Source: JABSSA01 sp039960995 (GTDB taxonomy: Bacteria; Pseudomonadota; Alphaproteobacteria; Rhodobacterales; Rhodobacteraceae). From it: a stretch of 64,000 nucleotides of DNA. The stretch spans positions 248,001 to 312,000 of the forward strand of contig JBDVKF010000006.1 in the NCBI GenBank assembly GCA_039960995.1. The letters run 5' to 3'. Positions within the stretch are counted from its first letter, which is position 1, and every line of letters begins with the position of its first letter. Shown piece after piece: positions 17,155-25,235 of the stretch. The position numbers and the translations under genes were made by a program. The notes under the pieces were generated by a model that was not told the origin of the DNA, ran no database searches, and saw only the letters and a program-made list of their open reading frames with translations.

Positions 17155-18459
17155 TTACTTAGACGGCTGTGACGGGCGGGGCAATGCGTGGATGTCGTCA
17201 AGTTTGGCGCGCAGTCGTGCGCCTTTTCGGGGGTTGAGCGTTTCAAGCCACGCAATGCGACCGTCAAGCTTTGCTAAAGCTACGGGATCGCGCGTTTTCG
17301 AGGCCTGATGCAGAGCCGCTTTGAGGCGATCAAAGTCGCGCCGTTGCATATTCAAATGCTGGTTCACCACAATACCTGTCGTGCGCTGACTTTGGTGGGA
17401 CAGGGCAAGGCGCGTTTTGAAGGGGTTCATGTTGAACCCCGTGTCGCGAATGATCGGCGGAACGCTGGTGCGCAGTGACATGATTTGAGCTGTGTCGCCA
17501 GAGAATGTCAGGTCATCTGCATACCGGGTGTATATCGTATCGGTGGCTCGAGCGAGGCCGGATAGACGTTGATCAAGCCGGTAGGCACATAGATTGGCCA
17601 GCGCGGGCGATGTCGGCGCCCCTTGCGGGAGATGTCGGTTCGACAGAAATGCTGAATTTAACGTTTTGTTTGCGGACAAAATGCGGTGCGGGGTAACCAA
17701 GGTTGTTAAACAAGCCAAGTGGCGGGCAACTGTTTCTGGATACCCCAGCGCGCGAAACGTCCCAAAGACGCGTGCAACCGGGATTGACGCAAAGAAATCC
17801 TTTAGGTCGAAAGACAGAACAGCATTTTCAGCGCAGTGTTTTGACGCAGCCATTTGGCAGTTGCGTTTGGCGACAAACCCGAAGGCGTGTGAGTGCGGGG
17901 GAATCACATCCAAGATACTATGCAAAATGCGTCGCTGAAGACGTTTCAAAATCGGTTTGGGTTCCTCGATCAGTCGTTGGCCGCCGGATCTTTTGGGGAT
18001 GAGGTGAAATCGATAATGAGGTGCAAAGACGTTGTCCGTCCGGTTCGAAAGACCTTTTTCATCGGAAAACCGAATGAGGCGTTCGATCGATAAACCGAGA
18101 AAGTCTGCCAGTTCCTCAGATGTCGAAAGTTCCGGGATTTTTAGATCTGAAAACGCAGGTGTTGGACAAAAGTTAGTTTTGCCTAAATAGGGTCGCAGGA
18201 TGGCGTTTGTATTCTGGGCGCGGCGCCAAATTTGGACGACTGGCTGAGAATTACGCAAAGCTTGGGCCACAGCTTTTTGGTTGGGGGCATACGTTTTCGG
18301 GAAGTGTTGCAGTAAATGCGTTGAAATTACTCTGGCAGCTTTGGCGCTGTGACGAGGAAGACGATGGTTAAGATGCACCACGAGCGCCTCTTCGGACCAG
18401 TCTTGTTGTGTTAGTCCGGAGGCAAGATTAGCGGCGAAATCGTTTAATGTTTGCGCCAT
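17155..18459 (-). CDS. Retron-type reverse transcriptase
   Basis: 434 aa. Retron RTs copy part of an adjacent structured RNA into msDNA, usually as the sensor of an anti-phage system. Polymerase motifs are complete: SFDLKDFFASI (catalytic D218), QGAPTSPALAN (279-289), YADD (313-316). Two retron hallmarks are present: an A-x-x-H motif (AASKH, 204-208) and TGIVVN (361-366), the VTG-like motif implicated in ncRNA recognition. About 115-140 N-terminal residues precede the RT core, longer than compact enterobacterial retron RTs and reminiscent of myxobacterial ones. The ATG is directly preceded by the a2 arm of the candidate msr-msd RNA. No maturase or endonuclease domain is seen, which argues against a group II intron. 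No fused effector was recognised. Confidence 0.93.
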   Translation of the reverse strand: MAQTLNDFAANLASGLTQQDWSEEALVVHLNHRLPRHSAKAARVISTHLLQHFPKTYAPNQKAVAQALRNSQPVVQIWRRAQNTNAILRPYLGKTNFCPTPAFSDLKIPELSTSEELADFLGLSIERLIRFSDEKGLSNRTDNVFAPHYRFHLIPKRSGGQRLIEEPKPILKRLQRRILHSILDVIPPHSHAFGFVAKRNCQMAASKHCAENAVLSFDLKDFFASIPVARVFGTFRALGYPETVARHLACLTTLVTPHRILSANKTLNSAFLSNRHLPQGAPTSPALANLCAYRLDQRLSGLARATDTIYTRYADDLTFSGDTAQIMSLRTSVPPIIRDTGFNMNPFKTRLALSHQSQRTTGIVVNQHLNMQRRDFDRLKAALHQASKTRDPVALAKLDGRIAWLETLNPRKGARLRAKLDDIHALPRPSQPSK

Positions 18460-18460
18460 G

Positions 18461-18606
18461 AACCGGGGGTGTCACCTTGTCCTGTCTGCTGCGCCCCGCA
18501 CTTGGTGAAGCCAAGGGACGGGCGCAGGCCGAATGAATGGGGTTTAAATTGCTGCACGGGGATTGCCCCGTAACGTGCGGTGTTCCGCATGCGTGAACCC
18601 CCGGTT
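18461..18606 (-). ncRNA. Retron msr-msd non-coding RNA (candidate)
   Basis: 146 nt immediately upstream of the RT start, transcribed with it. Ends pair as a1/a2: AACCGGGGGT at the 5-prime end (18606-18597) with ACCCCCGGTT at the 3-prime end (18470-18461), perfect over 10 bp. TCAC/GTGA adds 4 bp past a one-base bulge. Inside a1, msr hairpin 1 is TGCGG-AACA-CCGCA (18589-18576) and hairpin 2 is ACGGGG-CAAT-CCCCGT (18571-18556). After an unpaired linker, the msd stem CTGCGCCC/GGGCGCAG plus inner CTTGG/CCAAG forms a 39-nt hairpin (18527-18489) with loop CTTCA. The branching guanosine is probably G at 18592, just after a1. The canonical AGC around the branch site is not present, so that position is a guess. 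Confidence 0.85.
18461..18606. repeat. a1/a2 inverted repeat flanking the retron RNA
   Basis: Arms at 18461-18470 and 18597-18606 are exact reverse complements (10 bp). With a single bulged G at 18471 the pairing extends through 18472-18475 and 18593-18596. The a2 arm ends two bases before the RT start codon. Confidence 0.9.
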
Positions 18607-18616
18607 GCAGTTAGGA

Positions 18617-18644
18617 AACATAACAAATGAAACCGGTCAAGCAA
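18617..18644 (-). promoter_or_regulatory. Candidate retron promoter
   Basis: On the minus strand TTGCTT (18644-18639) and TATGTT (18622-18617) are separated by 16 bases. The expected start would fall near 18610, a few bases before the a1 arm of the msr-msd RNA. The fit to the RNA boundary is what makes this moderately convincing. Confidence 0.45.
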
Positions 18645-18771
18645 TTACGCGCGGCTACATCAATGCCACAGGCAATGAGCGGATACTTGAGCTGACAGTA
18701 ATCGTGTTTTGCTTGAATAGAGCTAACATGTTAGCGCAGTCAAAGTGGGGAAACTCTTCCGGAGTCGATTT

Positions 18772-20061
18772 GTGAAGCGTCTTTTGATGATATTCGGATT
18801 ATGCGCAGCGCTTTGCGCGTGTGCAGCTCAATTGCGGCTTGCACCTGCGCCGAATGTCTTTCGCGAAGGAAATAATTACCCTGAAGAATTTGTACCTGTC
18901 TCCTTGCGGACCGCGTCGCCTGATATCTTCTACGTGACTGACAGAGTAAGAGAGAATGGTGTGTACGGATCTAAACGCTCGAGTTCGATGGCGTTTGGTC
19001 GGGCGCAAGTTAAGTTTGGGCGTGATCTCAGTTGGGAAGAGTTGCTGGAAGGCACACGAGCGGATTCCAACAAAGCTGTTTCGACACTTTGGGTGCCGGA
19101 ATTCGAAGAAATCGTACGGTTTGAACCGACACCATTACCCTTTGTCCGCGAAGCAGGGTTTTTGAAGCACGTGCCAGAGGTGCGTTCGAAATACGATAAT
19201 CAAACGAAAGAGTTTCAGGACGCCTTGCGCGCGAAAATGCGGGAGACCGGCAAAAATAAAGTTCTGGTCTATGTGCATGGCTTCAACAATGACTTTGATG
19301 ACAGTGTCACCAGCTTAGCCAACTTATGGCATTTTACTGGACGGGATTCGGTCCCGATCGCGTTTACCTGGCCAGCTGGAAATGGCATTGGCCCGCTGGG
19401 GTATTTTCGTGATCGAGATTCTGGCACCTTTGCGGTGCATCACACCAAAGAATTTTTACGAATGCTCGCCGACATTCCTGAGCTTGCGCAAATCGACATT
19501 GTTGCGCATTCGCGTGGAACCGAGGTTGTGTCTACGGCGTTGCGTGAGCAGATGATATTTGCGCGGGGGCAGGGGTTGCATCCCAAAACGGCGATGAAGA
19601 CAGGCATCTTGATCATGGCAGCCCCTGATGTGGGCATCGATATTGTGCGTCAACGATTGATGTCTGAGAGGTTTTCGGAAGGCTTTGAGCAGGTCAATTT
19701 GTACGTAAACCCCGGTGATGCGGCTCTACGGCTCTCGGCCTTTTTGACGCGATCGCGTCGATTGGGTGCGTTACGAGATAAGGATTTTGGTCCGAACGAA
19801 GTGGAGATTTTGGGTCGAGAAGGATTGGTCTTTTTCATCCAAGTGGAAGATGAGCGTGGCGGCTTTGGGCATGGATATTTCCGGAGCAACCCAGCTGTTT
19901 TGTCTGACATTGTGTTGGCATTGCGCACGCGTTCGTTCCCGGGGGGGGCACTGCGACCTCTGGAACAGAAGGACAATGGCATTTTTCTTGTCCACAAAAA
20001 CTATCCGTTAGAACGCTTGCCCGATATCGGCTTTTTGAGCGGTGATTCCTATAAACGATAG
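18772..20061 (+). CDS. DUF900-type alpha/beta-hydrolase lipoprotein
   Basis: 429 aa from a GTG with GGAG seven bases upstream. An in-frame GTG nine codons earlier lacks a ribosome site. A short lipoprotein signal (KRLLMIFGLCAALCAC) puts the probable lipidated Cys at residue 17. The hydrolase core has VYVHGFNNDF (oxyanion strand), a FTWPAG strand and the nucleophile elbow VAHSRGTEV with Ser in H-S-R-G. Later Asp/His residues were not assigned. These DUF900 proteins are putative envelope lipases/esterases. It is divergent from the retron across a 165-bp gap and followed 5 bp later by a MOSC gene. A role as retron effector is possible but unsupported beyond position. Confidence 0.82.
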   Translation: MKRLLMIFGLCAALCACAAQLRLAPAPNVFREGNNYPEEFVPVSLRTASPDIFYVTDRVRENGVYGSKRSSSMAFGRAQVKFGRDLSWEELLEGTRADSNKAVSTLWVPEFEEIVRFEPTPLPFVREAGFLKHVPEVRSKYDNQTKEFQDALRAKMRETGKNKVLVYVHGFNNDFDDSVTSLANLWHFTGRDSVPIAFTWPAGNGIGPLGYFRDRDSGTFAVHHTKEFLRMLADIPELAQIDIVAHSRGTEVVSTALREQMIFARGQGLHPKTAMKTGILIMAAPDVGIDIVRQRLMSERFSEGFEQVNLYVNPGDAALRLSAFLTRSRRLGALRDKDFGPNEVEILGREGLVFFIQVEDERGGFGHGYFRSNPAVLSDIVLALRTRSFPGGALRPLEQKDNGIFLVHKNYPLERLPDIGFLSGDSYKR

Positions 20062-20066
20062 TTAAA

Positions 20067-20540
20067 ATGCTGACATTGGCTGATTTGATCCAGCGCTGGC
20101 CGATGGCTGGGCGTGTTGTTTGGATAGGAACGCGATCTAAGCGCCGTTCATCCATGGAAGCGTTGCCTGAAACGGACATTGGTGCCGAAGGTTTGATCGG
20201 CGATCACAGTAAGGCCGGCAAACGGGCTGTGACTTTGATACAGGCGGAACATCTGAATGCGATTGGTGCGTATCTGGGTCGATCGGATCCTGTGGCGGCT
20301 GCTGATTTGCGACGAAACCTGGTTGTGGCTGGACTAAACCTTAGTGCACTTAAGGGACGGCAGGTAAATGTGGGGACCGCAATTTTGAGAATAACAGGTA
20401 TTTGCGCTCCCTGTTCGCGGATGGAAGAAACCTTTGGCCATGGTGGTTATTCGGCAGTACGTGGCCATGGGGGATGGTGTGCCGAAGTGATTGCACCTGG
20501 GCGCGTGTGTCTTGAGGATGAAATTACACCGATTGATTGA
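20067..20540 (+). CDS. MOSC-domain protein
   Basis: 157 aa. The MOSC fold is indicated by LRRNLVVAGLNLSALKGRQV (residues about 90-109), then VGTAILRITGICAPCSRME, whose Cys pair fits the conserved sulfur-carrying cysteine region. MOSC proteins relate to the molybdenum-cofactor sulfurase C-terminal domain and to YiiM/YuaD hydroxylaminopurine-type enzymes. The substrate cannot be read from sequence. It begins 5 bp after the DUF900 gene on the same strand, so the two are probably co-transcribed. Confidence 0.85.
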   Translation: MLTLADLIQRWPMAGRVVWIGTRSKRRSSMEALPETDIGAEGLIGDHSKAGKRAVTLIQAEHLNAIGAYLGRSDPVAAADLRRNLVVAGLNLSALKGRQVNVGTAILRITGICAPCSRMEETFGHGGYSAVRGHGGWCAEVIAPGRVCLEDEITPID

Positions 20541-20604
20541 CTTTGTATTGCCGATTCACGCAATCACGCTGCACACAATGTAAACTGAGGAATTGACCGC
20601 AATA

Positions 20605-21213
20605 ATGAAGGCACTGACGCCATTTGTGCGCCCGGGGTTGCGGGTTGGATTATTGGGTGGGTCATTTGACCCGGCGCATGCAGGTCATGTGCACATCACA
20701 CAAGAAGCGCTCAAACGGTTTGATCTGGACCAAATATGGTGGTTGGTCACACCGGGTAACCCTTTGAAAGCCAGAGGGCCAGCTGCGTTAGACCTTCGAA
20801 TGGCACGCGCCAAAGCGTTGATGCAGCATCCATGCGTGCATGTGACAGATATTGAGGATCAGCTCGGCACTCGGTTCACAGCAGAAACCTTGGCTGCATT
20901 GCAGGCACAATGTCGGGGTGTAAATTTTGTCTGGTTGATGGGGGCCGATAATCTGGCGCAATTTCATTTGTGGCAAGACTGGCGGTCGATCATGGATACG
21001 GTAAGTGTTGGTGTGCTTGCGCGTCCCGGTGATCGGATATCGGCCCGAACAAGCAAAGCGGCGCGAATTTACAAGCACAACCGAATTTCGGGAAAGTCCA
21101 GCCATCTGTTGGGTCGCATGGATGGACCGAGGTGGTGTTTTGTAAATGTCCCGATGCTGCCCGTATCTTCGAGCGAGATCCGCGAAAGTGGCGCATGGGT
21201 CGCTGAAAAATGA
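20605..21213 (+). CDS. nadD: Nicotinate-nucleotide adenylyltransferase
   Basis: 202 aa from ATG 20605. An in-frame TTG lies four codons earlier. The nucleotidyltransferase signature GGSFDPAHAGHV (G-x-F-x-P-x-H-x-G-H) is near residue 18, WLMGADNLAQFHLW near 113, and the second ATP motif SSSEIRES near the C-terminus replaces the usual ISSTxIR. It converts nicotinate mononucleotide to deamido-NAD in NAD synthesis. It overlaps the following dacB frame by an ATGA. Confidence 0.93.
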   Translation: MKALTPFVRPGLRVGLLGGSFDPAHAGHVHITQEALKRFDLDQIWWLVTPGNPLKARGPAALDLRMARAKALMQHPCVHVTDIEDQLGTRFTAETLAALQAQCRGVNFVWLMGADNLAQFHLWQDWRSIMDTVSVGVLARPGDRISARTSKAARIYKHNRISGKSSHLLGRMDGPRWCFVNVPMLPVSSSEIRESGAWVAEK

Positions 21214-22826
21214 CCCATCGCAATCGTGAGAAAAAGCTGGTTGTTCGTCGATTTGGCATGGGCTTTAATGGGCAAATGCAGAATTCGCATTCGAGACGTG
21301 TTTTTTTGAGCGGGCTTTGTGCCTCTGTTGCTGCGGGGCCTAGCGTTGCAATGCCCATGGAGCGGTCTTTGCGCCCAGTGTTGCGCCCCGATGGATTTGG
21401 TAAAAAGACCATTCCGTCGGCAGATTCCATCGTTTCATCGGCAAAACTTGATGGGCATGTTGCCTTTTCTGTCTTCGATGCTCGGACGGGTGAGAAACTT
21501 GAAGGAGGCGAGGCACGCCGTGGATCTCCTCCGGCCAGTGTCGCCAAGGCCATTACGGCACTTTATGGTCTTGAGACGTTGGGGGCAGGGTATCAGTTTG
21601 AAACGACACTGATTGCGACCGGGCCGATCAAGAACGGTGTGCTAAAAGGCGATTTGGTTCTATCTGGTGGAGGTGACCCGACGCTGGACACAGATGGCTT
21701 GGGTGCTTTGGTCGACAGCCTGACAGCCGCCGGAGTGAAAACTGTCGAAGGGGCGTTTATCGTTTCAGACGGATTGTTCCCACGCACACACACCATTGAC
21801 GCTGATCAACCTGATCAAGTGGGATATTCACCTGCGGTTTCCGGGATCGCATTGAATTTCAATCGGGTTCATTTTGAATGGCGTCGCGCGTCAGGCAAAT
21901 ACAACATCACCATGCAGGCGCGAACGGAACGATATCGCCCAAATGTTTTCATGGCCAAAATGCGCTTATCCGAAAGGCGCGGGCCAGTTTATGAATACAA
22001 AGATACTGGTAAATGGGACGAATGGAGCGTTGCGCGTTCGGCGCTTGGCGGCAGTGGATCACGCTGGCTGCCCGTGCGCAAACCAGCACTTTATGCAGGT
22101 GACGTATTTCAAACGCTCGCACGCTCAAAAGGCATCGAGCTCAAAGCGCCCAAAGTTGTACGAGCCAAGCCATCCGGTACAGTCATCGCACGTCATAAAA
22201 GCGGTCAGCTGATTGATGTCCTTAAAGACATGTTGCGGTATTCAACGAACCTGACCGCTGAAATGGTTGGACTCGCGGCCAGCGTCAAACGTGCGGGCGC
22301 GATGCCCAGCTTGAAAGCCTCTGCTGCAGAAATGAGCCGATGGGCCGAACAGCGGCTTGGCGCGGTGGATACGCAATTGGTCGATCATTCTGGGCTTGGG
22401 TCGCACAGTCGGATGACAGCGGATGGCATGGCATCTGCATTGGTGCGCGTTCATCAGTCCGGAACGTTGCGACCGATATTGAAACCATTTGGGATGCGGG
22501 ATGCACAGGGCCGCCCCCAAAATGATCACCCGGTTAAAGTTGATGCCAAAACCGGCACGTTGAATTTTGTGTCTGGGTTGGCGGGGTATGTGACGGCGCA
22601 GGATGGCCGTATCATGGCATTCGCTATTTTTGCTGTGGATCCAGCCCGGCGTGCACGTGTTGAAAGAGCGAACCGAGAATCCCCTCCAGGGGCTCGCAGT
22701 TGGAATCGCCGCGCCAAGAATATGCAGCAAAAGTTGATTGAACGCTGGGATGCTTTGTATGGCGACGTGACTTCGGCGTCAGCTGATCAAAAAGATGAAG
22801 CCACACAACCTGCATCCAGTCTTTGA
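21210..22826 (+). CDS. dacB: D-alanyl-D-alanine carboxypeptidase/endopeptidase (PBP4 type, S13)
   Basis: 538 aa from the ATG that overlaps the nadD stop. ATGs at 21258 and 21276 are alternatives, and 21276 would place a twin-arginine-like SRRVFLSG near the N-terminus. None has a good Shine-Dalgarno. Penicillin-binding motifs are complete: SVAK (SxxK) in PPASVAKAITAL, STN (SxN) in YSTNLTAEM and KTG in DAKTGTLNF. S13 enzymes trim or cleave peptidoglycan cross-links in the periplasm. The insertion between SxxK and SxN is long, as usual for class C low-mass PBPs. Confidence 0.92.
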   Translation: MTHRNREKKLVVRRFGMGFNGQMQNSHSRRVFLSGLCASVAAGPSVAMPMERSLRPVLRPDGFGKKTIPSADSIVSSAKLDGHVAFSVFDARTGEKLEGGEARRGSPPASVAKAITALYGLETLGAGYQFETTLIATGPIKNGVLKGDLVLSGGGDPTLDTDGLGALVDSLTAAGVKTVEGAFIVSDGLFPRTHTIDADQPDQVGYSPAVSGIALNFNRVHFEWRRASGKYNITMQARTERYRPNVFMAKMRLSERRGPVYEYKDTGKWDEWSVARSALGGSGSRWLPVRKPALYAGDVFQTLARSKGIELKAPKVVRAKPSGTVIARHKSGQLIDVLKDMLRYSTNLTAEMVGLAASVKRAGAMPSLKASAAEMSRWAEQRLGAVDTQLVDHSGLGSHSRMTADGMASALVRVHQSGTLRPILKPFGMRDAQGRPQNDHPVKVDAKTGTLNFVSGLAGYVTAQDGRIMAFAIFAVDPARRARVERANRESPPGARSWNRRAKNMQQKLIERWDALYGDVTSASADQKDEATQPASSL

Positions 22827-23039
22827 TCGACATCAATATGCGACGGCGCAATGCGCCCTACGGACGTTTTCCCAAGATTTTTGAATTCTTGTACTTCTTT
22901 AAGCAGTGATCTCTGCGGTCAAAGCGCTCACGAAATAGGACGTCATAGAAGAAAAACGCGCCAACACTTGGAGTGTTTGGCACGTTTCAAATTTGATTAC
23001 GGTGTCCAACTTAAGATGGGACGCGCCGTAGGGATCGTA

Positions 23040-23375
23040 TTACCGCAAATCGCCAAGGCTGAAGGTGGAAGTGCTTCCGTCAGCAAATGTCACAGTAAAC
23101 TGTCCGGCAGAAATCTGTTGTACTGTGGCGGGGATGTTTTGGCCGCCTGCTTGAATATTAACAGTCGCAACCCCATTCGGTGAGAGGGATGTCACAGTTA
23201 CCGACGAACCGAGGGAACTTGAAGCTATCGCGTTTTGAAACGCAGCCGCCGCGGCATTGGGTGTCACGACCGACGATGTGGGTTGCGACTGGTTAGGTGC
23301 CCCAGCTTTGCCTGCATATGCAGCCGTCATCGAAAGAGCGGTCAAAACCATTGCGGAGATAAGTGCATGCGTCAT
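23040..23375 (-). CDS. Small exported protein of unknown function
   Basis: 111 aa. A Sec signal (MTHALISAMVLTALSMTAAYAG) precedes a Ser/Thr/Ala/Gln-rich mature part. The C-terminal half, VTVTSLSPNGVATVNIQAG and QFTVTFADGSTSTFSLGD, reads as short beta strands. AAAGG precedes the ATG. Longer in-frame starts would run into the upstream gene. It lies 28 bp after the beta-barrel gene on the same strand, so the two probably form one exported unit. No family recognised. Confidence 0.7.
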   Translation of the reverse strand: MTHALISAMVLTALSMTAAYAGKAGAPNQSQPTSSVVTPNAAAAAFQNAIASSSLGSSVTVTSLSPNGVATVNIQAGGQNIPATVQQISAGQFTVTFADGSTSTFSLGDLR

Positions 23376-23403
23376 ATTCAAGTACCTTTCAAATTGATCT
23401 GGC

Positions 23404-24225
23404 TCAGAACTGCCAGCTATAACCGATGCTGGCGCCAAACTCTGCGTCGCCACTTAGTGTTCCACCATCTGCCGCATCGACCGATGTGACGTTGTTCACG
23501 CTGAACGTAACGGTCAAAGGTTGATCCACAATCGGCACAAAGGACACGCCGGCACTGGCGAAGTTGCCGTTATAGTCCAGAATAAAGCCTGTGCGCCGTG
23601 TAACGGCAAGACCAACGGCACCAAAGACGCCAACTTCGTTGGTCCGTTCATTGTTGTGGAATTGACCAAAGCGTTCGTTGCCAACACCAATGGTGTAGGT
23701 CAGCAACAAAGGCCGTATCGGATCATCCGATAGCGCGTTTACATTGCTGTACGCCAAGTAAAAGCTTGGATCCACGTTTTCAGTTTCATCACCGAAGACA
23801 AGCGCGTTCTCAGCACCAAAGGCCAAACTTGATGTTGGGGTCAGCTGGCGTGTCAGTTTCACTGATAGCGATCCTTGTTCGCCTGTACCAGAACCTGGAC
23901 CATTATCAGTTAGGCTGAAAAAGTTCAGATTGAATTCAACGCCGACATATTTGCTGGGATCACCGAAACCTAAACCCACATTGGCGGACCCATCAAGGTC
24001 GCTGTCATTTGTGGTTCCGCCGATTGATGCAAAGACTTGACCTTTGGCTGCACCAAACCCTGATGGTACACCAACTGAGACACCGGGTGACGCCACAGGA
24101 GCAGTTAAGAGCGCTGCGATCAGCCGCTTTTGTTCTTCGGAAAGCGTTACTTGATTAGCTGTTTGCCCAAAGGATGCTGTGCAAAATACGCCGGTTGCTA
24201 CTAACGCAGCCAGAGAAGTTTTCAT
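23404..24225 (-). CDS. Putative outer-membrane beta-barrel protein
   Basis: 273 aa from the ATG at 24225 (GGAA six bases upstream; another ATG four codons earlier). A signal peptide ends near SFGQ. After a helical linker, alternating strands rich in Gly/Asn/aromatics follow and the chain ends in SIGYSWQF, with the terminal Phe typical of BAM-inserted outer-membrane proteins. Each strand is separated by Asp/Asn/Gly turns, such as GGTTNDSDLDGSANVGLGFG. Transport specificity is not visible. The next gene encodes a small exported protein. Confidence 0.75.
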   Translation of the reverse strand: MKTSLAALVATGVFCTASFGQTANQVTLSEEQKRLIAALLTAPVASPGVSVGVPSGFGAAKGQVFASIGGTTNDSDLDGSANVGLGFGDPSKYVGVEFNLNFFSLTDNGPGSGTGEQGSLSVKLTRQLTPTSSLAFGAENALVFGDETENVDPSFYLAYSNVNALSDDPIRPLLLTYTIGVGNERFGQFHNNERTNEVGVFGAVGLAVTRRTGFILDYNGNFASAGVSFVPIVDQPLTVTFSVNNVTSVDAADGGTLSGDAEFGASIGYSWQF

Positions 24226-24715
24226 TGATCGTTCCATATGCGATTCCTGCCTCTATTACTCAGCATCTGTGTCAATTGTATGCCCAAGTCGCGAATAATG
24301 CGTAGCCCAGAGCCTTGCATTGTTTGCGACCAAGTGATGCCATTTACTCGCGCATACCGAGCAACAATTTCGAGCCGCAAGTCAAGAACACAACGAGCGC
24401 CCAATAAATGTGCAGTTGATCTGTTGCAAAAAAAAATCAATGCGGATTAGGTGAAAAACCGAGTTTACGGGTCGTTCGTTTACCAATTTGCACATGCCGA
24501 ATGGGGCCGAATGAGATTATGGCATTTCTAATGTACGCGCAAACTGTTGATGACCGGCGTCCATTAATTGCCCCATATTAATAGGTAGGACGCAGGAATT
24601 GAGTAGGCTGTTTGATTTGTTTTTTCGCCGCATTGAATCAAGCATTGAATCAAATTGTCCCAAAGGATCATTTGCCATGATGGCATCGCGGGACATAGGG
24701 ATAGTAAGCTAAGTT
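24226..24715. other. Intergenic region
   Basis: About 490 bases without a recognised gene. AT-rich, with a 12-bp tandem duplication (CATTGAATCAAG at 24631-24642, CATTGAATCAAA at 24643-24654). The left part should hold the promoter of the beta-barrel gene. Confidence 0.4.
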
Positions 24716-25141
24716 CTAAAGATTCATGTGACGCGCACGGGCACCGCGTTCGATCGCTGCTGCATGAAGACGGTCGATTTCCAGCTGATACCGAATCTCT
24801 TCGAGAAGTCGCAATTCGCTTTCTTGCAACGTTCCATCTGCAGCTGCCACATCACAGGCAAGCGCATAGGCGGTTTCGTTCAAACGATCTGGCAAGCTTT
24901 CTTTGATAAGGCCGAACAAGGCATCAAGGCCATCTTCTTGTTCGAATAGGTCGAAAACAATCTGGGCAATCGTCTGCAGCCGGTCCGCGTCATACCCAGC
25001 AAAAACAGGTAGATTGTTCACTGCCGTGTTGATTTTGACCAACTCTGCAGTGCGGATGTTTTCGTCGGAGGCGGAGATCGCAACCATGAGCGCAACAAGA
25101 GTGTCTTGCGTGGAAAAGGTGTGCGGGATGTCGTCGTGCAT
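24716..25141 (-). CDS. TerB-like tellurite-resistance family protein
   Basis: 141 aa, all helical. The repeated acidic helices TLVALMVAISASDENIRTAEL and ALACDVAAADGTLQESELRLL match the TerB/DjlA N-terminal fold, in which Asp/Glu pairs at helix ends bind metal. GGAGAAC precedes the ATG. Such proteins are common as single genes in Rhodobacteraceae and need not confer tellurite resistance. It is divergent from the lysyl-tRNA synthetase gene. Confidence 0.85.
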   Translation of the reverse strand: MHDDIPHTFSTQDTLVALMVAISASDENIRTAELVKINTAVNNLPVFAGYDADRLQTIAQIVFDLFEQEDGLDALFGLIKESLPDRLNETAYALACDVAAADGTLQESELRLLEEIRYQLEIDRLHAAAIERGARARHMNL

Positions 25142-25235
25142 CGAAGTTCTCCGTTGTCATTAAGAGCACTACTTATTGACCGTCCCTGCGCAGGGCAATA
25201 GGTAGCGGCGCAATCCGCATGAAGGAACTTGAACC

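Noticed and set aside
17155..18459. Group II intron maturase or diversity-generating RT
   Set aside because: No maturase X domain, HNH or intron RNA domain V was seen, and no template/variable repeat pair lies nearby. The upstream structured RNA and the A-x-x-H and TGIVVN motifs fit a retron better.
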